20,425 nt of DNA from Peptococcaceae bacterium UBA6116 (lineage in GTDB: Bacteria > Bacillota > Desulfitobacteriia > Desulfitobacteriales > Syntrophobotulaceae). How positions within the stretch are numbered: the first letter of the stretch is position 1; every line of letters begins with the position of its first letter. The stretch covers positions 1-20,425 of the forward strand of contig DIWC01000022.1 of assembly GCA_002423425.1 (NCBI GenBank), given 5' to 3'. The translations under genes were made by a program, and so were the position numbers. The notes beneath the pieces are model-generated. The model saw nothing but the letters and a program-made list of their open reading frames with translations. It ran no database searches and was not told where the DNA came from. This document shows, one piece after another, positions 7,146 to 16,616 of the stretch.

Positions 7146-8087
7146 TCATATAACTCTGCAAGTATTGGCAATATTATCAGAAATTTCATCGATAATCAGA
7201 TCGAACTCATTCTTTGTAATATCATACCATTTTATTCTTGGATCCCTGCTAAACCAAGTAAGCTGTCTTTTAGCAAATCTTCTGGTATCTCTTTTAAATA
7301 AACGCAGCATCTCCTCCCTAGTTACTATCCCTTTGAGATATTGAACAACATGCCGGTATCCTATACTTTGCAGAGATTTGACCTTCGGAGAATACCCCTG
7401 CTTGAGGAGGGCGTTTACCTCCTCCACAATTCCATATTCTACCATAACATCGCAGCGTTGGTCAATTCGTTTGTAAATTATTTCTCTAGGTGCCGTTAAG
7501 CCAATATAAAAGATAGATTTATCCAAATCCGGATAATCCTTTTCTTTGTAGGAACGCTGTCCTGATAATGGTTTTCCTGTTATCTCAAAAACTTCTAAAG
7601 CTCTGATGATTCTTGCTGAATCATTAGGGTGTAATTTTTCTGCCGATATCTGGTCACATTCCATTAGTCTGGAATATAATTCTTGGCTGCCATAGGCTTT
7701 AGCATAAGCAAGCCACCTATTTTTAATTCTTGCCGATCCTTCTTGCGGAAAGCTGAAACCATCAATAATAGAACGAATATATAAGCCGGTGCCTCCGACA
7801 ACAATCGGAACTTTGTCCCGGGACCGGATTGTGGTTATAAGACCCTGGGCAAGGGATTGGAAGGTCGCAGCTGTGAACAGTTCTTGCGGCTCGAGCAGAT
7901 CTATAAGATGGTGCGGAATCCCTTTTTGCTCAGCAGCTGTAGGTTTAGCCGAACCAATATTAAGCTTGCGGTAAACCTGGACAGAATCCCCGGAAATGAT
8001 TTCTCCCCCAAGCCGGAGGGCGAGTTCTACCCCCAATGAACTTTTACCCACGGCAGTCGGTCCAATGATTATTACTAAAGGCTGCAA
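7146..8087 (-). CDS. miaA: tRNA dimethylallyltransferase (tRNA A37 isopentenylation)
   Basis: MiaA transfers a dimethylallyl group to N6 of A37 in tRNAs reading UNN codons; MiaB, also in this window, then adds the methylthio group. The 313-residue length is standard. The P-loop GPTAVGKSS (9-17) and GDSVQVYRKLNIGSAKPT (33-50) are diagnostic, followed by HHLID and the VVGGTGLYI segment. The start is a TTG with GGGGGA about eight bases upstream, and no ATG lies nearby. The first codons overlap the end of the methyltransferase gene by 13 bases, so the two are probably translationally coupled. Confidence 0.97.
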   Translation of the reverse strand: MQPLVIIIGPTAVGKSSLGVELALRLGGEIISGDSVQVYRKLNIGSAKPTAAEQKGIPHHLIDLLEPQELFTAATFQSLAQGLITTIRSRDKVPIVVGGTGLYIRSIIDGFSFPQEGSARIKNRWLAYAKAYGSQELYSRLMECDQISAEKLHPNDSARIIRALEVFEITGKPLSGQRSYKEKDYPDLDKSIFYIGLTAPREIIYKRIDQRCDVMVEYGIVEEVNALLKQGYSPKVKSLQSIGYRHVVQYLKGIVTREEMLRLFKRDTRRFAKRQLTWFSRDPRIKWYDITKNEFDLIIDEISDNIANTCRVI

Positions 8088-8923
8088 TCCGTATGTCCCC
8101 CTGTCTTCGCCAGATCAATTATGCCAAAGCTGATACTGCTGTATTTTCCTCCGTTAATAACCTTAAACCCCAGTCTTGCAAATTCCCCGCTATTATTTCT
8201 CTCTTTAAGTACGATCCTTCTTCGGGCTACCCGGCAAGCCTCTTTTATCGTCTCAATTCCTAATGGCTCAGGGATAGACAAGTCCTTAAGCGGCTTGATT
8301 GAGGATGAATCGGCGAACGTATCCCTAAACATCGGATCAAAATAGATGATATCCACAGAAGCATCCGGCAGTTGTTTAAGGACAGCAAGGTGATCGGCAC
8401 AAATTGTCTGAACCCTGGATGATGCCTCGGCAAGCTCTTGCCAGGCTTCTTCTTTTTCCTGACTAGACACTCGGACGGGTTTCAACTGCTCTAGACTGTT
8501 TAATCCCTCACTTACCAGAAGATGAATAATAGAAGAACCTTCTATGGATATGATTTTACCCGTTTTACCTACTGCCCAGGAGGCTATCAGAGAATCGGAA
8601 GCAAGTCCCATGGTAGCATCAAGAAAGGTGTCGCCTTCAGCTAGCCCGGCTGCTCGCAGAAACCTGTCCGTTATCCCCCGTTTGATCGTAATCATCCGCA
8701 AGAGTGCCATACTCGGATGAAAAAAAAGATTACACTTTTGATGTTCTATTCTCAATTGGTTTTTCGTAATTCTTAATAAGGGCCTATTCTCACTCATGGG
8801 CAGATCATCTGCCGGGACAAGGTTAATTTCATACCTGGCGCGAATTAAATCCACTCGGCCGGCAAGCTTTTTATTTGATAGTTTGTAACCCAACGTATCT
8901 TTACTGTCGTTTATTAAAAACAT
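8075..8923 (-). CDS. RsmJ-like class I SAM-dependent methyltransferase
   Basis: The 282-residue protein has a Rossmann methyltransferase core. Motif I reads FLDATMGLASDS (100-111), similar to the DATxGLxxDxxxLA of RsmJ, the 16S rRNA G1516 methyltransferase. The catalytic-type loop is DIIYFDPMF, matching the DPMF of that family. An N-terminal extension of about 90 residues precedes the core, so the substrate may not be the same as in E. coli; RNA is likely, given the miaA neighbour. The start is the ATG at 8923 with GAAGGA seven bases upstream. The longer frame to 9001 would overlap the divergent peptidase gene and encode an unusual hydrophobic extension. The gene overlaps miaA by 13 bases. 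Confidence 0.82.
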   Translation of the reverse strand: MFLINDSKDTLGYKLSNKKLAGRVDLIRARYEINLVPADDLPMSENRPLLRITKNQLRIEHQKCNLFFHPSMALLRMITIKRGITDRFLRAAGLAEGDTFLDATMGLASDSLIASWAVGKTGKIISIEGSSIIHLLVSEGLNSLEQLKPVRVSSQEKEEAWQELAEASSRVQTICADHLAVLKQLPDASVDIIYFDPMFRDTFADSSSIKPLKDLSIPEPLGIETIKEACRVARRRIVLKERNNSGEFARLGFKVINGGKYSSISFGIIDLAKTGGHTDCSL

Positions 8924-9000
8924 GTTCATTTCCTTCAATAAGATAGTAATAGTATTAACGATAAAACTGTTGAAAAAACACGGTGAAAGGAAAGATATCA

Positions 9001-9906
9001 ATGGAAAACAGGATAACGAGAGTTATAGATGGCTATGACCATAAAACTATGCTTAAAGACCTGGCTAATCTCCAAAGCTGTTATCCCGAATTAGAAGTGG
9101 TGAACATCGGAAAAAGTGTATTGGGACGTTCTATCCCTGCTGTAAAGCTAGGCACCGGTTCGACGCAAATTCATTATAATGGCTCGTTTCACGCCAATGA
9201 ATGGCTTACCACTATACTGTTGATGGTATTTATTGAAAGCTGTCTTGAAGCTTGCCGTATGGGAAAAGAAATGGAAAGAATCAATATCGTTCAACTTTTG
9301 AAGGATAAATCCATATGGATTGTCCCCATGGTTAATCCTGACGGTGTTGAACTTGTACAGAACGGTCTAATAGCCGATAGCAACCCCTTTTACCGGGGGG
9401 TTCTTCTGGCTAACAATGGTTCAACAAATTTCCGCGGCTGGAAAGCCAACATCAGAGGCGTTGATCTAAACGATCAATTCCCTGCTTACTGGGAAAACGA
9501 GTATAATCGCCGGGATACAACAGGACCGGCTCCGTTGAACTACCCGGGATCTTCTCCTTTATCCGAGCCGGAGGCCAAAGCGATGGCCGAGTTTACCAAG
9601 GAGAACAATTTTGGCTTAGTTATTGCCTTCCATACTCAAGGCGAAGAGATTTATTGGGGATATAGAAAGTCGGAACCATCTAAGTCCGAAGAAATCGTCA
9701 AACAAATGCAGAAAGCAAGCGGTTACAAAGCCGTACACTATGTTGACAGTGATGCCGGGTATAAGGATTGGTTTATTTTAAAATGGCGAAAACCCGGTTT
9801 CACGGTGGAATGCGGGATGGGACAAAATCCCTTGCCGATTAGCCAATTCGATTCCATTTGGGCCAAGGCCGGTAAAATTATGTTGACCGGTTTAATGTGC
9901 GGCTAA
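9001..9906 (+). CDS. M14 family zinc carboxypeptidase, gamma-D-glutamyl-diamino acid endopeptidase type
   Basis: M14 enzymes of this bacterial group cut the gamma-D-Glu-(L)-meso-diaminopimelate bond of peptidoglycan stem peptides. The zinc ligands are H64 and E67 (FHANEW) and H211 (FHTQGEE); the catalytic glutamate is E270 (FTVECG). VNPDGVEL (111-118) and RGVDLNDQFP (152-161) are the usual substrate-binding stretches. The protein has 301 residues and lacks both a signal peptide and LysM modules, so a cytoplasmic, muropeptide-recycling or spore role is likely. The start is the ATG at 9001 after GAAAGGAAAG; an upstream GTG at 8983 has no such site. It is the only plus-strand gene between 2.5 and 19.5 kb. 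It diverges from the methyltransferase gene (77 bases) and converges on mutL (13 bases). Confidence 0.9.
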   Translation: MENRITRVIDGYDHKTMLKDLANLQSCYPELEVVNIGKSVLGRSIPAVKLGTGSTQIHYNGSFHANEWLTTILLMVFIESCLEACRMGKEMERINIVQLLKDKSIWIVPMVNPDGVELVQNGLIADSNPFYRGVLLANNGSTNFRGWKANIRGVDLNDQFPAYWENEYNRRDTTGPAPLNYPGSSPLSEPEAKAMAEFTKENNFGLVIAFHTQGEEIYWGYRKSEPSKSEEIVKQMQKASGYKAVHYVDSDAGYKDWFILKWRKPGFTVECGMGQNPLPISQFDSIWAKAGKIMLTGLMCG

Positions 9907-9919
9907 CCCATGGTTAACC

Positions 9920-11686
9920 CTACCTGTAAAACCTGTTGTCCAATTCCTTCTTGGAGATGCTAATGATTGTTGGTCTGCCATGCGGACAGGTAAAAGGATT
10001 TGGCCTGTTCCCTAATCTTTGGATCAGTTCCTCCATCTCTTGGTTGGATAATCTCTCATTTCCTTTAATGGCCGAACGGCAAGCAAGCATATAGATCCAT
10101 TTTTCAAGCAGTCTTTCCTGGGTTGGCGAGAAAGATTTTATTAGGATCTCATCTAAAAACTTTCTGAACAGCTTACCCTGTTCAGCCAAATTATTAGTAA
10201 CCGGAACAGCTCTTAAAAAATATGTTCTGTCGCCAAAGTTCTCAATAATAAAGCCTAGTTGATGCAGCTCTTCAAAGTACTCCAGAAGCATCTGTTCTTC
10301 CTGAAGAGTTAGATCAACTGTTTCAGGAACCAGAAGCATTTGGGACGACACTCCCTGCTCTCGCAGCTGTATTAATAAATCATCATAACGAATACGTTCA
10401 TGGGCCGCGTGCTGGTCAATGATAAAAAGACTTCTTTCATCTGTGCAAAGGATATAAGTATTAAATAACTGCCCAAGTGCCCTGAGGTCTGGGAACAGAA
10501 CATCAGCAGACCCTCCTGCAGCAGTTTCCTCCTGTTTTTCTGCAACACTGAACTCCATCTTCTGGTTTAGCGGTTTATATAATAATTTGAGCTGCTCCCA
10601 CTTGACAGAATTCACATCTGGATTTACATTAAATTCTCCCATTGGTTCTTTTATTATGTTTCTAATTGGTTCTTGTCCTATGTTTCTTATCGGCTTGGCT
10701 TGCAGCAAGGTGCGGCGAACGGAATCAACAACTCTTGCAGCTAATTCTTTTTCATTTCTGAATTTTATTTCTAACTTGGAAGGATGAACATTGACATCGT
10801 AAGCCGAGGGAAGCGCCGTCAAAGACAGAACAGCAAGCGGATAGGTTCCTGCGGGAATCAATGTATGGTAACCATCTTTTAAGGCTTGGTTTAGGAGTTG
10901 GGAGTGGATAACCCTGCCATTGACGATGAATGTTTCCCCGTTGCGTGAGGATCTGACAAGTTCGGAGCTGCTGATATAGCCTGTTAGCTTGAAGCCGCCG
11001 TCGTTCATGGCAAGCGGAATCATTTTGCGGGCTGTCTCATTGCCCAGTACTGTGGCAATGGTATCAAGCAGATTCCCTTGGCCGGAAGTATTCAAGACTG
11101 GGTTATCGGGATGACGGAGAGAAAAAGAAATCTCGGGTTTGGCTAAAGCTAACCTGCCAACCATATCAGAGATCATACCGAACTCGGTATTGGCGGAACG
11201 CAAAAATTTCCGGCGGGCAGGCGTGTTATAAAAAAGCTCCTTGACCGTAACCACTGTCCCGCCTGGACAGCCGGTTTCCGTAAATGAAACAATTTTTCCG
11301 CCCTCTACCTGTATTTCATAGCCAACTGCTTCTTCGTGGAGACGCGATACGATACTAAGTTTGGCAACCGAAGCGATACTGGGCAGGGCTTCTCCCCTGA
11401 AACCCAGGGTAAGCAGATGATTGAGATCATCAATTGTGCTGATTTTGCTCGTAGCATGGGGCAAGACCGCAAGTTTTAAATCATCAGGCTGGATCCCTGA
11501 GCCATCATCCTTAATCTTAACAAAAGAATCTCCTCCGCCTTCAATACTTATTTCTATTTTTTTCGCACCGGCGTCAATGGCGTTTTCGATTAATTCTTTG
11601 ACCACGGAAAGAGGCCTCTCCACTACCTCCCCGGCTGCAATTTGATTGATACAATGTTGATCCAGGACTTTGATTCTCGGCTGCAA
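9920..11686 (-). CDS. mutL: DNA mismatch repair protein MutL (endonuclease type)
   Basis: MutL couples mismatch recognition by MutS to strand removal. The 588 residues start with the GHKL ATPase: IAAGEVVERP (about 16-25), ELIENAIDAGA (31-41), DDGSGI and GFRGEAL. A variable linker (about 330-395) follows, then the C-terminal dimerisation domain carrying the endonuclease motif DQHAAHERIRYDD (about 422-434), the C-R-S-A-I-K-G stretch and CPHGRPT. Strand nicking by MutL itself is therefore expected, as in bacteria without MutH. The start is a TTG with a purine-rich GGAAGTGAG upstream; the sequence following it aligns with usual MutL N-termini. It follows mutS by 17 bases. The linker contains a small in-frame duplication (about 10641-10688) giving PIRNI repeats. 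Confidence 0.97.
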   Translation of the reverse strand: MQPRIKVLDQHCINQIAAGEVVERPLSVVKELIENAIDAGAKKIEISIEGGGDSFVKIKDDGSGIQPDDLKLAVLPHATSKISTIDDLNHLLTLGFRGEALPSIASVAKLSIVSRLHEEAVGYEIQVEGGKIVSFTETGCPGGTVVTVKELFYNTPARRKFLRSANTEFGMISDMVGRLALAKPEISFSLRHPDNPVLNTSGQGNLLDTIATVLGNETARKMIPLAMNDGGFKLTGYISSSELVRSSRNGETFIVNGRVIHSQLLNQALKDGYHTLIPAGTYPLAVLSLTALPSAYDVNVHPSKLEIKFRNEKELAARVVDSVRRTLLQAKPIRNIGQEPIRNIIKEPMGEFNVNPDVNSVKWEQLKLLYKPLNQKMEFSVAEKQEETAAGGSADVLFPDLRALGQLFNTYILCTDERSLFIIDQHAAHERIRYDDLLIQLREQGVSSQMLLVPETVDLTLQEEQMLLEYFEELHQLGFIIENFGDRTYFLRAVPVTNNLAEQGKLFRKFLDEILIKSFSPTQERLLEKWIYMLACRSAIKGNERLSNQEMEELIQRLGNRPNPFTCPHGRPTIISISKKELDNRFYR

Positions 11687-11703
11687 AAAGACTCACTTCC
11701 TTA

Positions 11704-14256
11704 CTAGATAATTTGGGAGGAGTGAACGCGATTAATCAAATCATATAAATAGTCAAGGGCCTGGCGGGGTGAAATACTGTCTGCATCTAGTTCCTCTATT
11801 TCTTTGAGTATGGGATGCGTCCGGGGAATATCAAACAAAGACGGCTGGAGCAAATTGACGTCGGCAGCTTTAACCAGCTTATTTCCGGTTGAAGAGTTCT
11901 CCAGTTCCGCCAAAATAGCCGCGGCCCTCTTGAGCAAGGATGGCGGCAGACCGGCTATCTTGGCTACCTGAATTCCATAGCTTCTATCTGCTTTGCCGGG
12001 GAGTATTTTATGCAAAAAGACAACATCATCCCCTTTTTCTTTAACAGCCACATGTAGGTTGTAAACTTGCGGATAACGTTCTTCAAGTTGTGTTAACTCA
12101 TGATAATGGGTGGCAAAGAGAGTTTTTGTTTGCAGAGCGTCATTTTCGACTAAATATTCGGCTATCGCCCAGGCTAAGCTCAGCCCATCAAAAGTAGCTG
12201 TTCCCCTCCCAACCTCATCAAGAATAATGAGACTATTTCTTGAGGCGTTAGCCAGGATATGGGCTACTTCATTCATTTCCACCATGAATGTACTTTGGCC
12301 GGCAGCCAGGTGATCGGCTGCGCCTACTCTGGTAAAAATACAGTCTGTTAAGGAAATCAAAGCTTTCTGGGCGGGAACGAAAGATCCGATCTGAGCCATC
12401 AGCACAATTAATGCCACCTGTCTCATATAGGTTGATTTACCGGCCATATTCGGGCCTGTGATTAAAGCCAGGTGTTTATTCGACGTAAGGTATGTATCGT
12501 TAGGAACAAAATTGTCCGTAATCCTCTCCACCACCGGGTGCCTTCCCTCGGTAATATGAATAACCCCGTCATTTCTGATCTCCGGCTTATGATAATTATA
12601 CTGGACTGCTATTTCAGCCAGAGAAACAAAGACATCCATTTCAGCCAAGGCTTGAGAAGCCCTGATGATCTCCAATGATTTCTCCAATACCTGTTCTCTG
12701 AGCCGCATGAATATTTCGTATTCTAAACTAATTAACCGGTCCTGAGCTGTCAGTACCTTTTGTTCATACTCTTTGAGTTCAGGTGTAATAAACCGCTCGG
12801 CATTGACCAGGGTTTGTTTGCGAATATAATCTTGGGGAACAAGATGCGCATTGGTATTAGTTATTTCAATAAAATAACCAAAGACCTTATTAAAGCCTAC
12901 TTTCAAAGATCGAATTTTCGTTCGTTCCCTTTCTTGATTTTCCAATTGGGCAATCCAATCTTTGCCCCCCGAAGAAATCGCTCTTAAGCTATCGACTTCA
13001 GAAGAAAAAGCACTTTTGATAATATTTCCCTCCTTGAGGCTATAGGGTGCTTCAGGGTTAATTGCCCTATTTAGCGTTGCGGTCAGCTCCTCCAAGGAAG
13101 AAAGTGACGGGAGATAAGCGCTTAATTTTAATGAATTATTCTCTAGAATAATATTTATTACCTCTGGCAAGCAGGATAATGTTAAGGCTAAAGCCAGCAT
13201 ATCCCTGGCATTCGCTCTGCCTAGTGATAATTTTCCCAATAAACGTTCTAAATCATAAACGGCTTCAAATTTTTTGTGCAGATCCCTGCGCAGAATAGTA
13301 TTATTCGCAAGTTCTTCAACGATAGCCAAACGATTCTCAATTTTTGGCGGATCAATTAACGGCTGTTGGATCCAATTGCGGAGAAGACGAGCGCCAAAGG
13401 CGGTTTTCGTAAGGTTTAGAATGGAGTATAGCGTTCCTTTTTCATCATTGCCCCTTAGAGATTCAACCAGTTCTAAGTTCTTTCTTGTCCACTTATCCAG
13501 AATCATCGTGGTGCTCTGCTGAACTGTCAAAATCTTAATAATGTGGTTTTGTTCAGAATTTGGAATATTATGTTTGATGTATTGCCATAGCCCGGCGGCC
13601 GCTTTAGCTGCAGCCGTCATCTGCTCCAACAGCCCGGCTTGCTCCGGGAATCTTTCGCTTATTTCCCTTGTTCTCTTAAACCAGCTCTTCTCCACAATAC
13701 TGACATAATAGTCGGCAAACAGGTTAGGCAAAACTGCCAAATCTTCAGAAACTATCAGTTCTGCAGGAGCAATCCTGTTTAATTCGGCCAGCATTATCTG
13801 AAGCGACGGAGTCTGGATAATGCGGAAGTCACCTGTTGTAATATCGAGATAGGCCAGTCCCCAATCCTTATCTTTGTAGGCACAAGCCAAGTAATTATTT
13901 TTGGTTTCCGAACTGATAATATCTATTGTTCCCGGCGTTACCACCCGGACTATATCCCTTTTGACAATTCCTTTAGTACTCTGCGGATCTTCAAGCTGTT
14001 CACAAATAGCAACCTTATAACCTGCCGCCACCAGTTTGCTCAAATAACCGTCAACAGCATGATACGGAACTCCGCACATGGCTATTTTCTCGCCTTGACC
14101 CGCGTCACGCGCTGTCAGGACTATTTCCAGAATCGGAGCCGCAACAACCGCGTCTTCACCAAACATTTCATAAAAATCCCCGAGCCGGAAGAAAACGATA
14201 GCATCGGAAACTGTAGACTTTATTTCTTGATACTGCAGCAACATCGGTGTCATCAT
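11704..14256 (-). CDS. mutS: DNA mismatch repair protein MutS
   Basis: MutS binds base mismatches and short loops as a dimer and recruits MutL. The 850-residue length is normal. The mismatch-binding domain has the F-x-E motif in GDFYEMFGEDA (26-36). The lever and clamp region is in the middle. The ABC-type ATPase contains Walker A GPNMAGKST (about 600), the Walker B region LIILDEVGRGTATFDGLS, and the helix-turn-helix region GIQVAKIAGLPPSLLKRA. The ATG overlaps the TGA of miaB in ATGA, so translation should be coupled; GGGGGGA lies a few bases upstream. It heads mutL in the same unit. Confidence 0.98.
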   Translation of the reverse strand: MMTPMLLQYQEIKSTVSDAIVFFRLGDFYEMFGEDAVVAAPILEIVLTARDAGQGEKIAMCGVPYHAVDGYLSKLVAAGYKVAICEQLEDPQSTKGIVKRDIVRVVTPGTIDIISSETKNNYLACAYKDKDWGLAYLDITTGDFRIIQTPSLQIMLAELNRIAPAELIVSEDLAVLPNLFADYYVSIVEKSWFKRTREISERFPEQAGLLEQMTAAAKAAAGLWQYIKHNIPNSEQNHIIKILTVQQSTTMILDKWTRKNLELVESLRGNDEKGTLYSILNLTKTAFGARLLRNWIQQPLIDPPKIENRLAIVEELANNTILRRDLHKKFEAVYDLERLLGKLSLGRANARDMLALALTLSCLPEVINIILENNSLKLSAYLPSLSSLEELTATLNRAINPEAPYSLKEGNIIKSAFSSEVDSLRAISSGGKDWIAQLENQERERTKIRSLKVGFNKVFGYFIEITNTNAHLVPQDYIRKQTLVNAERFITPELKEYEQKVLTAQDRLISLEYEIFMRLREQVLEKSLEIIRASQALAEMDVFVSLAEIAVQYNYHKPEIRNDGVIHITEGRHPVVERITDNFVPNDTYLTSNKHLALITGPNMAGKSTYMRQVALIVLMAQIGSFVPAQKALISLTDCIFTRVGAADHLAAGQSTFMVEMNEVAHILANASRNSLIILDEVGRGTATFDGLSLAWAIAEYLVENDALQTKTLFATHYHELTQLEERYPQVYNLHVAVKEKGDDVVFLHKILPGKADRSYGIQVAKIAGLPPSLLKRAAAILAELENSSTGNKLVKAADVNLLQPSLFDIPRTHPILKEIEELDADSISPRQALDYLYDLINRVHSSQII

Positions 14257-15578
14257 AGAATCCCCCCGAAAAGAGTCCAGGAATTAGCGGAAGTAATTTT
14301 AACGTTTACTAAGGATCCAATCATGTCCTCTGTTCCTTTAAAAATAACAATTTCATTGCCTCTTGTCCTGCCCGACAAATGTTTTGGATCAGTTTTGCTC
14401 GTGCCTTCGACAAGTATTTCATAATTCTGATCAATCATTTTTTGCCGCCAAGCAAGATTCCTGGCATTTTGCACTTCCATAAGTTTTTGCAAACGGTACT
14501 TTTTCACATCTAAAGGTACCTGGTCCTGGAACTCGGCGGCTGCAGTACCCGACCTTTTGGAAAACATAAAAGTATAGGCTTGGGAAAAAGGAACTGTTCT
14601 TACCATATCAAGGGTTAAATTAAAGTCTTCTTCCGTTTCACCCGGAAAACCGACAATAATATCTGTCGTCAGTCTGGCATCAGGTATTTCAGCGAGAATA
14701 CGTTTGACTCTCTGCAGGTAATATTCCCTGGTATAATTTCTGTTCATCGCTTGCAATATTTTGTTGCTTCCGGCTTGAAGCGGAAAATGAAAATGCTCGC
14801 AAATATGTCTCCCTGCGGCAACTGCCGCAATAAGCTTATCACTTAAATCTTTAGGATGCGAAGTCATAAACCGTATCCGGGCAAGGCCGTCGATGCGGTC
14901 AACCTCTTGCAGCAGGTCGGAAAAGTCATAAGAGAATTTATCTTTTTTGCCATATGAATTGACATTCTGCCCTAGAAGGGTTACTTCCCTGCAGCCATAA
15001 TCAACCAGGTCTTTGATCTCATCAACAATAACATTTAAAGGCCGGCTGCGCTCTTGCCCCCGGACATAAGGAACTATACAATAAGCACAGTAGTTGTCAC
15101 AGCCGTACACAATATTGACACTAGCTCTGAGTTTCCCTTTTTCGGCTAACGGTACAACTTCGGAACATTCCTCAGCCTCAGTGGAAACTAGAGAGGCCTT
15201 TTTACCACTTTCCGTGCTTTTTAATAACATCTCAAACTTGGAATAATCAAAAGTCCCGGTCCAAATATCGATATGCGGTGCCTTTTTTTGCATTTTTTCC
15301 AGGATTCCCGGCTGCTGGACCATACATCCGGCCACGGCAATAATCAATGAAGGTTTTTTCTTTTTAAGCGTTTTTAACTGTCCTATCTTGCCGATTATCT
15401 TATTCTCTGCGCTTTCCCTGACGCAACAGGTATTAATGATAATTAAATCCGCGTCTTCAGCAATTTCTGTTCTTAGATAGCCATTCTGAGCAGAGATAGC
15501 AGTAAGTGTCTCGGCATCTCTTTCCGACATCTGACAGCCATAAGAAATAGTACAGACCTTCTTATTGTTTTGTGTCAT
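14253..15578 (-). CDS. miaB: tRNA-2-methylthio-N6-dimethylallyladenosine synthase (radical SAM)
   Basis: MiaB inserts a methylthio group at C2 of i6A37 in tRNA, acting on the product of MiaA. The 441-residue protein shows the N-terminal methylthiotransferase domain with cluster cysteines C15 (SYGCQMSE), C51 (NTCCVRES) and C85 (AGCM). The radical-SAM motif C-x3-C-x2-C is at C160, C164 and C167 (GCDNYCAYCIVPYVRG), and a TRAM RNA-binding domain ends the protein (about 375-440). The RGQERSRP stretch is typical of MiaB. The ATG has AAGGA about nine bases upstream. It follows degV by 25 bases and overlaps mutS by four. Confidence 0.97.
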   Translation of the reverse strand: MTQNNKKVCTISYGCQMSERDAETLTAISAQNGYLRTEIAEDADLIIINTCCVRESAENKIIGKIGQLKTLKKKKPSLIIAVAGCMVQQPGILEKMQKKAPHIDIWTGTFDYSKFEMLLKSTESGKKASLVSTEAEECSEVVPLAEKGKLRASVNIVYGCDNYCAYCIVPYVRGQERSRPLNVIVDEIKDLVDYGCREVTLLGQNVNSYGKKDKFSYDFSDLLQEVDRIDGLARIRFMTSHPKDLSDKLIAAVAAGRHICEHFHFPLQAGSNKILQAMNRNYTREYYLQRVKRILAEIPDARLTTDIIVGFPGETEEDFNLTLDMVRTVPFSQAYTFMFSKRSGTAAAEFQDQVPLDVKKYRLQKLMEVQNARNLAWRQKMIDQNYEILVEGTSKTDPKHLSGRTRGNEIVIFKGTEDMIGSLVNVKITSANSWTLFGGIL

Positions 15579-15603
15579 CTTTTTCAGTCCTTAATTCTTA
15601 TTG

Positions 15604-16461
15604 TTAACGCCTTGGTTCCGATTGATAGAATAAGGCTATTGTCCCAGGTCCGACGTGACTCCCTATGACACAACCTATATCTGAAATTACAATATCTTTT
15701 ACTTTAAACCGGGCACGAATATCTTCAGCCACAAAAGCAGCATCCTCAGGGCTTGCCGAATGAGAAATTCCCAGAACCTGGTCTTCTGGATCAACAATAT
15801 CCCGTTCCAGGATATCAACCACTTTACGCAGAGCGGCCTTCCTCGACCTAACCTTACCAAAGACGTCGATCTCTCCTTTGGGGTTGATATGTAATATTGG
15901 CTTAACATCAAGCAGTCCGGCCACAAATCCTGCGGTTTTACTGACCCTGCCGCCTTTTACGAGATACTCTAAGGTATCGATGGTAAATACATACCTCATC
16001 TTGTCTCTAATTTTAGTAATTTTTGGCAAGATATCTCCTGAGTTCTCTTGTTCCTTCAATATCCCGCATCCCAGGATTGCTTGCAGGCCAAAACCCAGGG
16101 ATGCCCCAAAACTATCAATTACATGAATCTTCTGCGGCTGGCTGCACATTTCGCTGACCATAACCGCGGTCTGATAAGTTGAACTTAAACCGGAAGAAAG
16201 GTGAATAGCAATAACTTCGTCACCTTCTGCCAAAACTTTTTCATATGTTTCTTTTAACAGACTAGGATTGGGCTGCGACGTTTTGGGAAGATCTTTATAG
16301 TTATTAAATTGTACATAAAACTGATCCGGAAAGATATCTATACCTTCCTGATAGCCCTGCCCGTCAACAGTAACAGGCATCGGCACTGTTATAATCCCCA
16401 GTTTGGAAGTAAGTTCTTTTGGGATATCGGAAGAACTATCAACTACTATTTTATAAGCCAT
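15604..16461 (-). CDS. DegV family fatty-acid-binding protein
   Basis: DegV/FakB proteins bind a fatty acid and present it to a FakA kinase for phosphorylation; the ligand of this member is unknown. The 285-residue protein starts with KIVVDSSSDIP and has the lipid-head-group loop IHLSSGLSSTYQTA, followed by the second domain with VKGGRVSKTAGFVAGLLDVKPIL. The start is the ATG at 16461 with GGAGGG four bases upstream; the earlier ATG at 16473 would place this site in the coding region. It is the first gene of the degV-miaB-mutS-mutL run. A TTGACA on the minus strand (16524-16519) may be part of its promoter, but no good -10 sits at the right distance. Confidence 0.93.
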   Translation of the reverse strand: MAYKIVVDSSSDIPKELTSKLGIITVPMPVTVDGQGYQEGIDIFPDQFYVQFNNYKDLPKTSQPNPSLLKETYEKVLAEGDEVIAIHLSSGLSSTYQTAVMVSEMCSQPQKIHVIDSFGASLGFGLQAILGCGILKEQENSGDILPKITKIRDKMRYVFTIDTLEYLVKGGRVSKTAGFVAGLLDVKPILHINPKGEIDVFGKVRSRKAALRKVVDILERDIVDPEDQVLGISHSASPEDAAFVAEDIRARFKVKDIVISDIGCVIGSHVGPGTIALFYQSEPRR

Positions 16462-16574
16462 ATGACCCTCCATCCAATATATTCTATTATCTATAATTTT
16501 TGCGAATTAAATACTGTTTGTCAACTACAAAACAAGTTATTAAGTGCAGAAAAAAATTATTAAGGTTCGTCCTT

Positions 16575-16602
16575 AAAAAAAATAGCGCTTGTCCAGCGCT
16601 AT
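16575..16602 (-). terminator. Intrinsic terminator after the LysM-G5-M23 gene
   Basis: A perfect 8-bp stem, ATAGCGCT with AGCGCTAT (16582-16589 and 16595-16602), encloses a 5-base loop. On the minus strand it is followed by a run of T residues (16581-16575). It lies 15 bases past the peptidase stop and isolates the peptidase from degV. Confidence 0.93.
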
Positions 16603-16616
16603 AATATAAGTAAAGA

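Noticed and set aside
9899..9918. Hairpin GGCTAACC/GGTTAACC at the M14-mutL convergence as an intrinsic terminator
   Set aside because: The stem is imperfect and no T-run follows on either strand.
16490..16524. TTGACA on the minus strand as a full promoter for degV-miaB-mutS-mutL
   Set aside because: No acceptable -10 hexamer occurs at 16-18 bp; the nearest TATA-like bases give a spacer above 20 bp.
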